The notes below the pieces were generated by a model. It made no database searches. It was given only the letters and a program-made list of their open reading frames with translations, and had not been told where the DNA came from. The translations under genes and the position numbers were made by a program. From Bradyrhizobium quebecense (GTDB lineage: Bacteria > Pseudomonadota > Alphaproteobacteria > Rhizobiales > Xanthobacteraceae), in assembly GCF_013373795.3 (NCBI RefSeq), contig NZ_CP088022.1, forward strand, positions 2,170,001 through 2,234,000: DNA of 64,000 bases. Reading direction: 5' to 3'. Position 1 is the first letter of the stretch; every line of letters starts with the position of its first letter. Below, in pieces: positions 1-8,825 of the stretch.

Positions 1-713
1 ATCGCGTTGGTGGTGTCGCCGCCGGCATTGGCGAGGCCGATGATCTTGGCCTTGGAGGCCTGTGCCTGCAGCAGGAACGAGGAGAAATCCGCGGTGTTGA
101 GCGGGTGCTTGACACCGCCGAGCACCTTGCCGCCGTTCGCGGTGACGACCGCCGAGGTATCGCGCTCCAGCGCATGGCCGAAGGCGTAGTCGGCGGTGAG
201 GAAGAACCAGGTGTCGCCGCCAGCCTTGGTCAGTGCCTTGCCGGTGCCGTTGGCGAGCATGTAGGTGTCAAACGTGTAGGAGATCGTGTTGGCGTTGCAG
301 GCCTTGCCAGTGAGATCGGCGGTCGCCGCGCCCGAGTTGAGCACGATCGAGTTCTTCTCCTTGGCAAGGTTGCTCACCGCCAGCGCGACGCCGGAGTTCG
401 GCGTATCGGTGATGATGTCGACCTTGTCGTTGTCGATCCAGTTGCGCGCGATGTTGACGCCGACGTCCGGCTTGTTCTGGTGGTCGCCGCTGACCACGTC
501 GATCTTCCAGCCCTTGGCGCGTAGGCCGGAATCTTCCACCGCCATGTTGGCCGCGGCCACCGAATTCGGACCGCCGATGTCGGCATAGAGGCCCGACATG
601 TCGTTCAGCACGCCGATCTTGACGTTCTTGTCCTGTGCAAAGGCCGGCGTTGCAAGTCCGAGTGCAGCGCAAGCGAGAAGCACGGCATGGCGCCGTGCGA
701 GCGTCGTCGTCAT
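1..713 (-). CDS. Branched-chain amino-acid ABC transporter substrate-binding protein, 3' part beyond window
   Basis: The gene runs off the left edge, so only the first 237 codons are visible. The start is the ATG at 713, preceded by a GGAGGGA-type ribosome site at about 721-727. A Sec signal peptide is clear: TLARR, a hydrophobic core, then cleavage after AFA at residue 26. The mature part opens with KNVKIGVLNDMSGLYADIGG, typical of the Leu/Ile/Val-binding (Peripla_BP_6) family, and continues with DVVSGDHQNKPDVG and ADYAFGHALERD. Such proteins bind amino acids, amides or aromatic acids in the periplasm and deliver them to a Liv-type permease. No permease genes are visible, so the ligand cannot be named. 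Family assignment is strong; specificity is unknown. Confidence 0.9.
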   Translation of the reverse strand, partial: MTTTLARRHAVLLACAALGLATPAFAQDKNVKIGVLNDMSGLYADIGGPNSVAAANMAVEDSGLRAKGWKIDVVSGDHQNKPDVGVNIARNWIDNDKVDIITDTPNSGVALAVSNLAKEKNSIVLNSGAATADLTGKACNANTISYTFDTYMLANGTGKALTKAGGDTWFFLTADYAFGHALERDTSAVVTANGGKVLGGVKHPLNTADFSSFLLQAQASKAKIIGLANAGGDTTNA

Positions 714-884
714 CAGACATTCCCTCCACTGTCAATTTTTTCCGGACGGCCCTCTTGTGGAGCCTCGTGCCGGTAGTTCGCGTTCCCGCTTACCCTTTCC
801 TTTGGCGAGCGGCAATCCGCATAAAGCCGGATGAGCTGCGTCGAAGCGTCATGATTCAATCAGAACCGAAGCTCTCGGTGCCGC

Positions 885-2018
885 TTATTTGAGCGCATCC
901 GAGGTCAGCCTGAATTTCTGGATCCGCTTGCCCTCGACCTCGCCGGTATAGACGTTGCCCTTCTGGTCGACAGCCATGACATGGAGCAGGGCGAACTGTC
1001 CGGCATTGCGGCCGCTATGGCCGAAGGTGCCGACCACGCTGCCGTCGTCGCGCTTCAGCACGCGGATCTCGTTGTTGGCGCCGTCGGCGTTGAGCAGATA
1101 GGTCTGCTTCGGATCGGGCCACAGCGCGAGATCGAACACGGCGCCGTCGCCGCGGGTGTTCTTCTCGTAGAACCATTCTCTGACGAAGGTGCCGTTCTTC
1201 TGGAAGACCTGGATGCGGTCCTGGCTGCGGTCGCAGACATAGACCAGCCCGTCATTGGCGATCTTGATGCAATGCACGGGATTGCCGAACTGCTCCTGCA
1301 CCGCGGCGCTTGGATCATAGGGCGGCTGCTTGTCGTCGGTGGGCAGCTTGCCGTAGCCGCCCCAGTGCCGCTTGTAGGCCAGCGTGGTGGCGTCGAACAC
1401 GATGACGCGGCGGTTGCCATAGCCGTCTGCGATGTAGAGCTCGTTGGCATCCTTGTCGATCGCCATCTCGGCGGGGCGGCCGAGCTGGGTGGTGTCGTTG
1501 CTGTTGGTGCGGGCTGCGATCTTGCCGATCTGGCCGAGATACTTGCCGTCGAGCGAGAACTTCAGGATCGCGCTGTCGTCATCGGCGTTGCCGCCGATCC
1601 AGACGAAGCCGCGTTCGTCGACCTCGATGCCGTGCTCGCGGCCGACCCATTGATAGCCGTCGCCGGGGCCGCCCCAGGCCCGCAGCAGATTGCCGTCGAC
1701 ATCGAATTCGAGCACCGGCGGTGCGGCCACGCAGCATTTCGCGCGCGGCGGGGTGAGGCTCGCCGCCTTCTCGCCATCGGTCAGCGAGCGCGGCCGGTGG
1801 ACCACCCAGATATGTCCCTGCCAGTCGACGGTGATGCCGCCGACCTGGCCGATGATCCAGTTGTTCGGCAGCTGCTTGGGCCACGACGCGTCAACCGCGA
1901 AGGTCGGGACGTCACCGGCCCTGGCGGGCGTCGGTGCAACGAGGGGGGATGATACGATGCAGACGGTGAGAAACAATCCGGACAGAATGGAGCGCGCGCG
2001 ATTGAACGTCGGCGTCAT
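885..2018 (-). CDS. Secreted NHL-repeat beta-propeller protein
   Basis: This 377-residue protein has a Sec signal peptide with probable cleavage after ARA at about residue 35. The rest is a beta-propeller of NHL-type blades: repeated units such as GGITVDWQGHIWVV, HGIEVDERGFVWIG, PAEMAIDKDANELYIADG, IKIANDGLVYVCDR and VMAVDQKGNVYTGE. The ATG at 2018 has a strong GGGAGG site. Similar proteins are annotated as 6-bladed propellers or peptidyl-alpha-hydroxyglycine alpha-amidating lyase-like proteins, but the blades alone do not show an enzyme activity. It probably acts in the periplasm. The gene stands alone; it shares only strand with the upstream substrate-binding gene. Confidence 0.85.
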   Translation of the reverse strand: MTPTFNRARSILSGLFLTVCIVSSPLVAPTPARAGDVPTFAVDASWPKQLPNNWIIGQVGGITVDWQGHIWVVHRPRSLTDGEKAASLTPPRAKCCVAAPPVLEFDVDGNLLRAWGGPGDGYQWVGREHGIEVDERGFVWIGGNADDDSAILKFSLDGKYLGQIGKIAARTNSNDTTQLGRPAEMAIDKDANELYIADGYGNRRVIVFDATTLAYKRHWGGYGKLPTDDKQPPYDPSAAVQEQFGNPVHCIKIANDGLVYVCDRSQDRIQVFQKNGTFVREWFYEKNTRGDGAVFDLALWPDPKQTYLLNADGANNEIRVLKRDDGSVVGTFGHSGRNAGQFALLHVMAVDQKGNVYTGEVEGKRIQKFRLTSDALK

Positions 2019-2168
2019 GATGCCTCCCGAGAGTTTTCTTGGCGGTGGTCCCGCTTGAGGAGGGCAGTCAATCGCGGGGAGGGGAAGGAGTCAATCCGTC
2101 GCAGGCGCGTTGCGCGACCACTTGGCGTGCAGTATTAAGCTGCTATCTCAGGTAGCGAGGCCGAACGG

Positions 2169-3842
2169 ATGCGTGGATGGTTGATCGGCATGGCGGCTTC
2201 GATGCTTTGCCTGAGCTCCTCGGCCGCCATTCCGATCGATTGCGCGACTGCGCCCAGCGTCAAATGCTTGGCGGCTGAAGTCTTCTTGCTCGCAAAGAAA
2301 CTGCCACCTGGTGACGACAATCGAGCTCGCGTTGAATTCGCCGAGCAGGAATTGGCTGACAATGACCTCAAAACTGCTCTCGATTACGTGATTTCAGACA
2401 ATCCCGATCCGGCGCCTTGGGAAGATATCGATTGGATTGCGCGCGCGGGCCGCTTCGCTGACGCTCTTGAGACCGCGAGGCAGCGAAAGTCGACTGTGGA
2501 GCGGCTCGGGGGATTGCTTGCCGTTGCCTCGCGCCTCGCGGAGGAGAAAGACGCGGCGCAGGCGCGGGAGATTGTCGAGGGCGTCGAACGGGAATTGCCG
2601 TCGATCGCAGGTGACAGCGATGAAGACGCGCAGGCCATCCCCGCACTTGCTGGAAAGGTATGGGCCGGCCTCGGACAGCCCGATCGCACCTTGCGCCTTG
2701 TCGGCGGTCGCGGTGCGAGAACAGTTGATTGGTTGCTGGTGATCGCCAACACGTACCCAGCAGCGACAGGTTGGCGCGAGGAGGCGTGGCGTGAAGCCGA
2801 ACGTCTCGACGAGCCCTTTGCTCTGGAGCAGTTGCTGCGCGATGCACTGAGGCGCGGCGATCTGGCTGAAATTTCTCAAGCCGCACAGCGCGCCGGCAAG
2901 ATGGTCGATCGCTTTGCGAACAGCGATGCTCAGCCGTCGGCAGTGATCGCGCTCGCGGGCGCTTTTCTCGCCGTCGGATCACCTGATCCTGCCGCAAGGC
3001 TGGTCGAGCCGTGGCCGCGATGGGTGAGCGGCAAGGACGACATCGCTCAATTCAATATTGTCAATGCGCTGATCCCGGTGCTGGCGTGGCTAGCACGGGA
3101 TCGTGACGTCGAGACGGCCGCCGCTGCGGTGAGCAATTCCGCACGTCGCAGCCAGTGCTTCAGCAAGGCCGCCGATGAATATGCCCGGCTCGGACGTCGC
3201 GATCTTGTCGAAAAGCGCGATGCGGAAGCCATGACGCTTGCGATGTCGTCGCCCACCGGAGATCAGAAGCTGCAATGGCAGCATGACGCGGCTCTGAACA
3301 ATCTGGCGCTTGCGCGCGCGGGGCGCGGCGACGTCATTGGCGCGGTCGCCGCCGCCGTCAAGCTTGGCGACGATGCAAAGGTCCGCGAAACGATATCTTA
3401 TGTCGTCAGGCGCGCGATCGACAGCGGCCACGGGGCGGCAGCCGCGCCGGCGATCGAGGCGCTCGAACAGCGCGCGGGGACTGTGCAGGACGCGCCGTTG
3501 CTGCTCGCTGCAGCCAATGCCTGGTACACGACCGGCGACGAAGACCGGGCGCGCGACGATCTTTCGCAACTCCTGGCGATGGCCCGGCTCGTCGGCAACG
3601 ACGCCGGCCTCGCGGCAGAATTGGCCTGGCGGCTAGACGGAGCGGGTAAGCCGGAGAGCATCATCACCATCGTGGACAAGTTCGGCGTGACCGATCCGAG
3701 CGCGATCGATCATCTGGTCGAAGTCATCAGGCCGTTGTCGCCGGCCGTCGCCGTCCAACTCGTTGGCCGGCAAGTCGAGGTCTGGCGTCAGATCGCGGAT
3801 CTGGCCAACATAGGTGTTCAGCTTGCGTCCGATGCAAAGTAG
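2169..3842 (+). CDS. Exported helical-repeat protein of unknown function
   Basis: The 557-residue product starts with a short signal sequence (MRGWLIGMAASMLCLSSSAA). The remainder is almost entirely alpha-helical and Ala/Leu/Arg-rich, with units such as AGRFADALETARQ, VASRLAEEKDAAQAREIVEGVE, ANAWYTTGDEDRARDDLSQL and LAWRLDGAGKPESIITIVDK. This spacing suggests a TPR or Sel1-like alpha-solenoid, which normally binds other proteins. I do not recognise a named family and see no catalytic motif. It is divergent from the NHL gene and convergent with the SDR gene, so it is probably a single-gene unit. An AGCGAGG sequence about 10 bases upstream supports the ATG at 2169. Confidence 0.75.
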   Translation: MRGWLIGMAASMLCLSSSAAIPIDCATAPSVKCLAAEVFLLAKKLPPGDDNRARVEFAEQELADNDLKTALDYVISDNPDPAPWEDIDWIARAGRFADALETARQRKSTVERLGGLLAVASRLAEEKDAAQAREIVEGVERELPSIAGDSDEDAQAIPALAGKVWAGLGQPDRTLRLVGGRGARTVDWLLVIANTYPAATGWREEAWREAERLDEPFALEQLLRDALRRGDLAEISQAAQRAGKMVDRFANSDAQPSAVIALAGAFLAVGSPDPAARLVEPWPRWVSGKDDIAQFNIVNALIPVLAWLARDRDVETAAAAVSNSARRSQCFSKAADEYARLGRRDLVEKRDAEAMTLAMSSPTGDQKLQWQHDAALNNLALARAGRGDVIGAVAAAVKLGDDAKVRETISYVVRRAIDSGHGAAAAPAIEALEQRAGTVQDAPLLLAAANAWYTTGDEDRARDDLSQLLAMARLVGNDAGLAAELAWRLDGAGKPESIITIVDKFGVTDPSAIDHLVEVIRPLSPAVAVQLVGRQVEVWRQIADLANIGVQLASDAK

Positions 3843-3866
3843 ATGGGGAGGAGCTTGTGCGCCCAT

Positions 3867-4607
3867 TCACGCCGGCGGCTGGAAGCTCCGCAGCGTGCGC
3901 GCCTTGTAGTCGTAGAGCTTGCCGGTTTCGGTCCACTCCGGCGAACACATGGGCACGATGAATTCGGCGGCCATGTCGGGCGTGTCCAGCGTCATCGGGT
4001 CTTCGCCGGGAAACACCTGCGCGCGCATCCGCGTGCGGATCGGGCCGGGGCTGAACAGATTGACGCGCAGCGCCGTGTTGGCGGTCTCGTTGGCCCAGGA
4101 GCGCACCAGCGCATCCAGCGCAGCCTTCGAGGCGGCATAGGGGCCGAGATAGGCGTTGGCCTTGTGCGCCACGCCTGACGTGACGAACACCGCACGGCCG
4201 GCGTCGGACTGGCGCAGCAGCGGGTCCATGCAGCGGATCAGCTGGAAATTCGCGGTGACGTTGATCGCGAACACGTCGTTCCAGGGCTTCAATTCGATGT
4301 GGCCGAGCGGCGAGGACGGGCCCGCGGTGCCGGCATTGCCGACGAGGATGTCGAGCTTGCCGTGGCGTTCATGCAGCGCGAGCCCGAGCCGCGCGATGCC
4401 GTCGTAATCGGTGAGCGAGAGCGGCACCAGCGTGGCGCTGCCGCCGTCCTTGCGGATCTCGTCGTCGAGCTCTTCCAGCCCTCCTTGCGTGCGCGCCACT
4501 GCCACGACATGCGCGCCGGCCTTGGCCAGCGCGACGGATGTCGCATAGCCGATCCCGCGCGAGGCGCCGGTTACGAGGGCAATACGGGAGGCGAGGGGTT
4601 TTGTCAT
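3867..4607 (-). CDS. Short-chain dehydrogenase/reductase (SDR)
   Basis: A classical SDR of 246 residues. The cofactor loop TGASRGIGYA lies at the N-terminus, the NAG motif (VGNAGTAG) is near residue 90, and the catalytic Ser and YxxxK are in VTSGVAHKANAYLGPYAASK. An upstream in-frame start at 4661 would add 18 residues with no SDR character, so the ATG at 4607 (MTKPLASRIALVTG) is preferred. The substrate cannot be read from sequence. It follows purF and a 47-residue ORF on the same strand but is separated from them by a hairpin, so it may be transcribed separately. Confidence 0.88.
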   Translation of the reverse strand: MTKPLASRIALVTGASRGIGYATSVALAKAGAHVVAVARTQGGLEELDDEIRKDGGSATLVPLSLTDYDGIARLGLALHERHGKLDILVGNAGTAGPSSPLGHIELKPWNDVFAINVTANFQLIRCMDPLLRQSDAGRAVFVTSGVAHKANAYLGPYAASKAALDALVRSWANETANTALRVNLFSPGPIRTRMRAQVFPGEDPMTLDTPDMAAEFIVPMCSPEWTETGKLYDYKARTLRSFQPPA

Positions 4608-4648
4608 GTCTGTCCGTCCGTGTCTGGCGGCGGGTATTACAGACGGAA

Positions 4649-4671
4649 ATGGCCGGGACAAGCCCGGCCAT
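4649..4671. repeat. Palindromic hairpin, ATGGCCGGG-ACAAG-CCCGGCCAT
   Basis: A perfect 9-bp inverted repeat with a 5-nt loop lies between the 47-residue ORF and the SDR gene. It resembles small dispersed palindromes I recall from Bradyrhizobium intergenic regions. It has no T-run on either strand, so terminator function is uncertain. Confidence 0.6.
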
Positions 4672-4694
4672 GACGGAATTCTGCGCTCTCGGTT

Positions 4695-4838
4695 CTAGGG
4701 GCCTGGCCCCTGGTCCACATTGTCGCTGTTGGTTCCGTTGCCCGAGCTATCCGGGGACACCTTCAGGCCTTGGCGGAAGGCAAACACGATGAAGCCAACC
4801 AGCAGCACCCCACAGAGGATGCCGATGATTGGCTGCAT
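4695..4838 (-). CDS. Small single-span membrane protein
   Basis: This 47-residue ORF starts at the ATG at 4838, 11 bp after the purF stop. It reads MQPIIGILCGVLLVGFIVFA, one transmembrane helix, followed by a basic patch (FRQGLK) and a short Asn/Asp/Ser-rich tail. The spacing implies translation from the purF message. No family is recognised. The hydrophobic pattern supports coding, but the short length leaves doubt. Confidence 0.5.
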   Translation of the reverse strand: MQPIIGILCGVLLVGFIVFAFRQGLKVSPDSSGNGTNSDNVDQGPGP

Positions 4839-4849
4839 GGCGTGCGCCG

Positions 4850-6415
4850 TCAGCTCGCCTCGGCCAGCAGCGAGAGCTGGCGCGGCGGGGCCTCGGTTTC
4901 GCTCTGGTCGGTGAGGTGGGTCGGATAGGCGCCGGTGAAGCAATGATCGGCGAATCTCGGATTGGCCGGGTCGCGCCCTTCATACCCCATCGCGCGGTAC
5001 ATGCCGTCGATCGACAGGAAGGCCAGCGAGTCGGCGCCGATGATGTCGCGCATCTCCTCGAGCGAATGGGTCGCGGCGAGCAGGCCGCCGCGATCCGGCA
5101 GGTCGATGCCGTAATAGTCGGGGTAGAGGATCGGCGGCGAGGCGAGGCGGAAATGCACCTCGCGGGCGCCGGCATCGCGCATCATGCGCACGATCTTCTT
5201 CGAGGTGGTGCCGCGCACCAGCGAGTCGTCGATCAGGATGATGCGCTTGCCTTCGATCGCGGCGCGGTTCGCCGAATGCTTCATGCGCACGCCGAGCTCG
5301 CGCACGGTCTGGGTCGGCTGGATGAAGGTGCGGCCGACATAGTGGTTGCGGATGATACCGAGCTCGAACGGCACGCCGGAATACTGGCTGTAGCCGACCG
5401 CGGCGGGCACGCCGGAATCCGGCACCGGCACCACGACGTCGACCTCGGGATGGCTCTCTCGCGCGAGCTGGGCGCCGAACGCCTTGCGCACGTCGTACAC
5501 CGAGCGGCCGCCGACGATCGAATCCGGCCGCGCGAAATAGATGTACTCGAAGATGCAGGGCCGCGCCGGCTTCGGCGGGAACGGCTTGTGGCTGTGCGCG
5601 CCCCGCTCGTCGAACACGATGATCTCGCCGGGCTCGATGTCGCGGACATATTTCGCGCCGATCATGTCGAGCGCGCAGGTCTCCGAGGTCAGGATCGGAT
5701 GGCCGTCGAGATCGCCGAGCACCAGCGGACGGATGCCGAGCGGGTCGCGGGCGCCAACCAGCTTCTTGTTGGTCAGCGCGACCAGCGCATAGGCGCCCTC
5801 GATGGTGCGCAGCGCCTCGATGAAACGGTCGATGAAGCGGGTGCGCTTGGACTGCGCCACGAGATGCAGGATCACCTCGGTGTCGGTGGTCGACTGCATC
5901 ATGGCGCCGCCCTTGACCAGCTCACGGCGCAGGGTGAGGCCGTTGGTCAGGTTGCCGTTATGGCCGACCGCGAAGCCGCCGGCGCTGAGTTCGGCGAACA
6001 GCGGCTGCACGTTGCGCAAGATGGTGCCGCCGGTGGTGGAGTAGCGGACATGGCCGACCGCGGCGTTGCCGGGCAGGCGATCGATCACCTCGCGGCGGGA
6101 GAAGGCATCGCCGACCAGGCCGAGGCGGCGTTCACTGTGGAAGCGGCCGCCGTCGAAGGAGACGATGCCGGCGGCCTCCTGGCCGCGATGTTGCAGGGCG
6201 TGCAGGCCGAGCGCGGTGATCGCGGCGGCCTCGGGGTGGCCGAAGATGCCGAACACGCCGCATTCCTCGCGGAGCGTGTCGCCATCGAGATCGGGGTGGT
6301 ATCTGAGATCGCTGTCCCGGAGGTGGTCTTGTCGAAGATGGTCCTGCATTTCGATCGGGCCCAGGTCGAGATCCATTTGGGCGGCGTGATCGGAAGGGGT
6401 TTGCATCTCGTTCAT
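4850..6415 (-). CDS. purF: Amidophosphoribosyltransferase
   Basis: Catalyses the first committed step of purine synthesis: PRPP plus glutamine gives 5-phosphoribosylamine. The class II glutaminase domain begins at ECGVFGIFGHPEAA. The cysteine (about residue 52 from the chosen start) would be the N-terminal nucleophile after propeptide removal. Other glutaminase marks are LQHRGQEAAGI and GHVRYSTTGG. The phosphoribosyltransferase loop is RIILIDDSLVRGTTSKK. The start is the ATG at 6415, with GAGAGGC just upstream; an in-frame TTG at 6436 is less likely. The roughly 50-residue propeptide is long and contains repeats of QDHLR and DLDL. cvpA lies 26 bp upstream on the same strand, the classical cvpA-purF pairing. 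Confidence 0.97.
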   Translation of the reverse strand: MNEMQTPSDHAAQMDLDLGPIEMQDHLRQDHLRDSDLRYHPDLDGDTLREECGVFGIFGHPEAAAITALGLHALQHRGQEAAGIVSFDGGRFHSERRLGLVGDAFSRREVIDRLPGNAAVGHVRYSTTGGTILRNVQPLFAELSAGGFAVGHNGNLTNGLTLRRELVKGGAMMQSTTDTEVILHLVAQSKRTRFIDRFIEALRTIEGAYALVALTNKKLVGARDPLGIRPLVLGDLDGHPILTSETCALDMIGAKYVRDIEPGEIIVFDERGAHSHKPFPPKPARPCIFEYIYFARPDSIVGGRSVYDVRKAFGAQLARESHPEVDVVVPVPDSGVPAAVGYSQYSGVPFELGIIRNHYVGRTFIQPTQTVRELGVRMKHSANRAAIEGKRIILIDDSLVRGTTSKKIVRMMRDAGAREVHFRLASPPILYPDYYGIDLPDRGGLLAATHSLEEMRDIIGADSLAFLSIDGMYRAMGYEGRDPANPRFADHCFTGAYPTHLTDQSETEAPPRQLSLLAEAS

Positions 6416-6441
6416 CGCCTCTCGTAAGGGGCCCAAATAAG

Positions 6442-7077
6442 TTATCGGCCCGCGGGTTTCTCGATCAGCTTTTTCAAGCTGTCACGCGCAGGTTTGCTAT
6501 AGCCATCGCCCGACGCCGGCGTTGCCTGATCGTTGGTATCAGCCGCAGAATCGTCGTCCGGCTTATTCTTCTTGAACTTCTTTAAGATGGTGTTCTCGGG
6601 GTCGTCAGGCAAGAGCGCCATCAGCCAATCCCCGGTTCCCTGCAGCACCACCCGGGATTTCGCGCCGGTCACCCAATCGGGCCGCTGCTTGTCCGGAACC
6701 AGCCAAGTGAAGAACATGAACGCCACGACCACGATCAGGAGGCCGCGGGCGAGCCCGAACAGGAAGCCGAGGGTGCGGTCGAGCGCGCCGATCCGGGAAT
6801 CCAGGATCATGTCCGAGATTCGCACCGTGATGATCGAGACCACGATCAGCGTACCGATGAAGACGCCGGCCACCACGACCACGGCCGCGACCGTGTCGTT
6901 ATTGAAGTAAGTCTTGGCGGTCGGCAGCAGCTTCGAGAAAGCATACAGCGTGACCAGGGCTGCGGCGCCCCAGGCCGCGATCGACAGGATCTCGCGCATG
7001 AAGCCGCGCACCATGGCAAGCAGGCCCGAGATCAGCATCACGCCGAGCAGGACGAGATCAAGTATCGTTATGGGCAT
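6442..7077 (-). CDS. cvpA: CvpA family membrane protein
   Basis: A 211-residue inner-membrane protein with four predicted helices: LDLVLLGVMLISGLLAMVRG, ILSIAAWGAAALVTLYAFSK, TVAAVVVVAGVFIGTLIVVS and GLARGLLIVVVAFMFFTWLV. It has the family signature RGFMREILSIAAWG and ends in a charged Lys/Asp-rich cytoplasmic tail. CvpA was named for colicin V production, and its role in envelope homeostasis is still poorly defined. It sits between radA and purF, as in many proteobacteria, and probably shares the purF transcript. Confidence 0.92.
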   Translation of the reverse strand: MPITILDLVLLGVMLISGLLAMVRGFMREILSIAAWGAAALVTLYAFSKLLPTAKTYFNNDTVAAVVVVAGVFIGTLIVVSIITVRISDMILDSRIGALDRTLGFLFGLARGLLIVVVAFMFFTWLVPDKQRPDWVTGAKSRVVLQGTGDWLMALLPDDPENTILKKFKKNKPDDDSAADTNDQATPASGDGYSKPARDSLKKLIEKPAGR

Positions 7078-7247
7078 CGGCTGGTCAGGTCCGCTGGTAC
7101 GTTTGGGTCCGCTGTTAAGGGCTCGCGAATCGGCAAAGTCGGTGCCGTCCTAACTGAGGCGCATCGGGGGCATTCGGCAAGGCCGCAACACCACCAGTCC
7201 CGCGCGGCGGATGTATAGCGGCGGGGGGCTGATACGTCACGCCTGCT

Positions 7248-8729
7248 TTAGCTGGTCTCGCGACGGAATCGGGCCGGTGTGGCATTTTTCTCAACCGCAT
7301 CAGCGCCCCTGGAGCCGCCCTGGTCGTCCCTCGGTGCGGCCCGGCCACCTCGGGGCGTGCCGCGCGCGGCAATTTCGGCGACCAGCGTGGTCAGATTGCC
7401 GACGCTGTTCAGCGCGAGCCCGCTATCGCCGCCACCATCGCCGCGGGCCGATTCGGGCAGGATGGCGCGGCAGAAGCCGAGCTTGAGGGCCTCTTTCAGC
7501 CGGGCCGGGGTCTGCGCCACCGGGCGGATCGCGCCGGACAGCGAAATCTCGCCGAAATAGACCGCGTCCGTCGGCAAGGGCGCATTCACCAGCGAGGAGA
7601 CCAGCGCGGCCGCCGCGGCGAGGTCCGCGGCCGGCTCCTGGATGCGCAGGCCACCCGCGACATTGAGATAGACGTCATGTCCGGACAATTTGACGCCACA
7701 ATGCGCTTCCAGCACCGCCAGCACCATCGACAGCCGGCTCGGATCCCAGCCGACCACGGCGCGGCGCGGCGTGCCGAGCGAGGTCGGCGCCACCAGCGCC
7801 TGCAACTCGACCAGCACCGGGCGGGTGCCCTCGATGCCGGCGAACACCGCGGTACCGGGGCTGCCGAGCTCGCGTTCGGAGAGGAACAATTCCGAGGGGT
7901 TGGTGACCTCGCGCAGGCCGAGCCCGGTCATCTCGAACACACCGATCTCGTCGGTCGCACCAAAGCGGTTCTTCGCCGAGCGCAGGATGCGGAACTGCTG
8001 CGAGCCTTCGCCCTCGAACGACAGCACCGCATCGACCATGTGCTCGACCACGCGGGGGCCGGCGATCTGGCCGTCCTTGGTCACATGCCCGACCAGGATG
8101 ATCGTTGCCCCTGTCTTCTTGGCGAAGCGAATGAGGGCCTGCGCCGAGGCGCGGACCTGGGTCACCGTGCCGGGCGCGGATTCGACCGTGTCGGTCCACA
8201 TGGTCTGGATCGAGTCGATCACGATCAGCCGCGGCACCGCGCCTTCCGACAGCGTCGAGACGATGTCCTCGACCGAGGTTTCGGAGGCGAGCTGCACCGG
8301 CGCGTCCGCGAGCCCGAGCCGCTCGGCGCGCAGCCGCACCTGGGCGACCGCCTCTTCGCCGGAGATGTAGACCGCGCGATGGCCGGCGCGCGCCATCATG
8401 CTGGTGGCCTGGGTCAGCAGCGTGGATTTTCCGATGCCGGGATCGCCGCCGACCAGGAGCACCGAGCCGCGGACGAAGCCGCCGCCGGTGACGCGGTCGA
8501 GCTCGGCCATGCCCGACGACAGCCGCGGCGCGTCCTGGGTTTTGCCGGACAGCGATTCCAGCGCGAACGTCCGCCCCTTGCGCTTGCTGCGGATCGAGAC
8601 CGGCACCGAGCCCGTGGTGTCTTCCTCGGCCAGCGTGTTCCACTCGCCGCAGGAGTCGCACTTGCCCTGCCAGCGATTATACGCCGCGCCGCAGTTCTGG
8701 CAGACGAAGGAGAGGGTTGATTTGGCCAT
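7248..8729 (-). CDS. radA: DNA repair protein RadA (Sms)
   Basis: A 493-residue RecA-like ATPase that extends branches during recombinational repair. In order: a C4 zinc finger (C10, C13, C24, C27 in CQNCGAAYNRWQGKCDSCGE), the Walker A motif GGDPGIGKSTLL near residue 100, Walker B LIVIDSIQTM, the RadA-specific KNRFGATDEIGVFEM, and a C-terminal Lon-protease-like domain containing GGLRIQEPAADLAAAAALVSS. The last roughly 30 residues form a basic Gly/Arg tail not seen in the E. coli protein. The distance to cvpA is about 170 bp, so a shared transcript is possible but not certain. Confidence 0.96.
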   Translation of the reverse strand: MAKSTLSFVCQNCGAAYNRWQGKCDSCGEWNTLAEEDTTGSVPVSIRSKRKGRTFALESLSGKTQDAPRLSSGMAELDRVTGGGFVRGSVLLVGGDPGIGKSTLLTQATSMMARAGHRAVYISGEEAVAQVRLRAERLGLADAPVQLASETSVEDIVSTLSEGAVPRLIVIDSIQTMWTDTVESAPGTVTQVRASAQALIRFAKKTGATIILVGHVTKDGQIAGPRVVEHMVDAVLSFEGEGSQQFRILRSAKNRFGATDEIGVFEMTGLGLREVTNPSELFLSERELGSPGTAVFAGIEGTRPVLVELQALVAPTSLGTPRRAVVGWDPSRLSMVLAVLEAHCGVKLSGHDVYLNVAGGLRIQEPAADLAAAAALVSSLVNAPLPTDAVYFGEISLSGAIRPVAQTPARLKEALKLGFCRAILPESARGDGGGDSGLALNSVGNLTTLVAEIAARGTPRGGRAAPRDDQGGSRGADAVEKNATPARFRRETS

Positions 8730-8825
8730 GGAGCAGGTGAGTCGCGCTATTGCCCATGATGCATAGCACGGTTCGGCCGGCGCGCACGATCCAACGAAGA
8801 CGGAGCGCCTGATCGGACGACAGGC

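Noticed and set aside
4829..6427. 532-residue open frame antisense to purF
   Set aside because: It is a shadow of purF caused by high GC codon use. It lacks any domain, and purF is unambiguous on the other strand.
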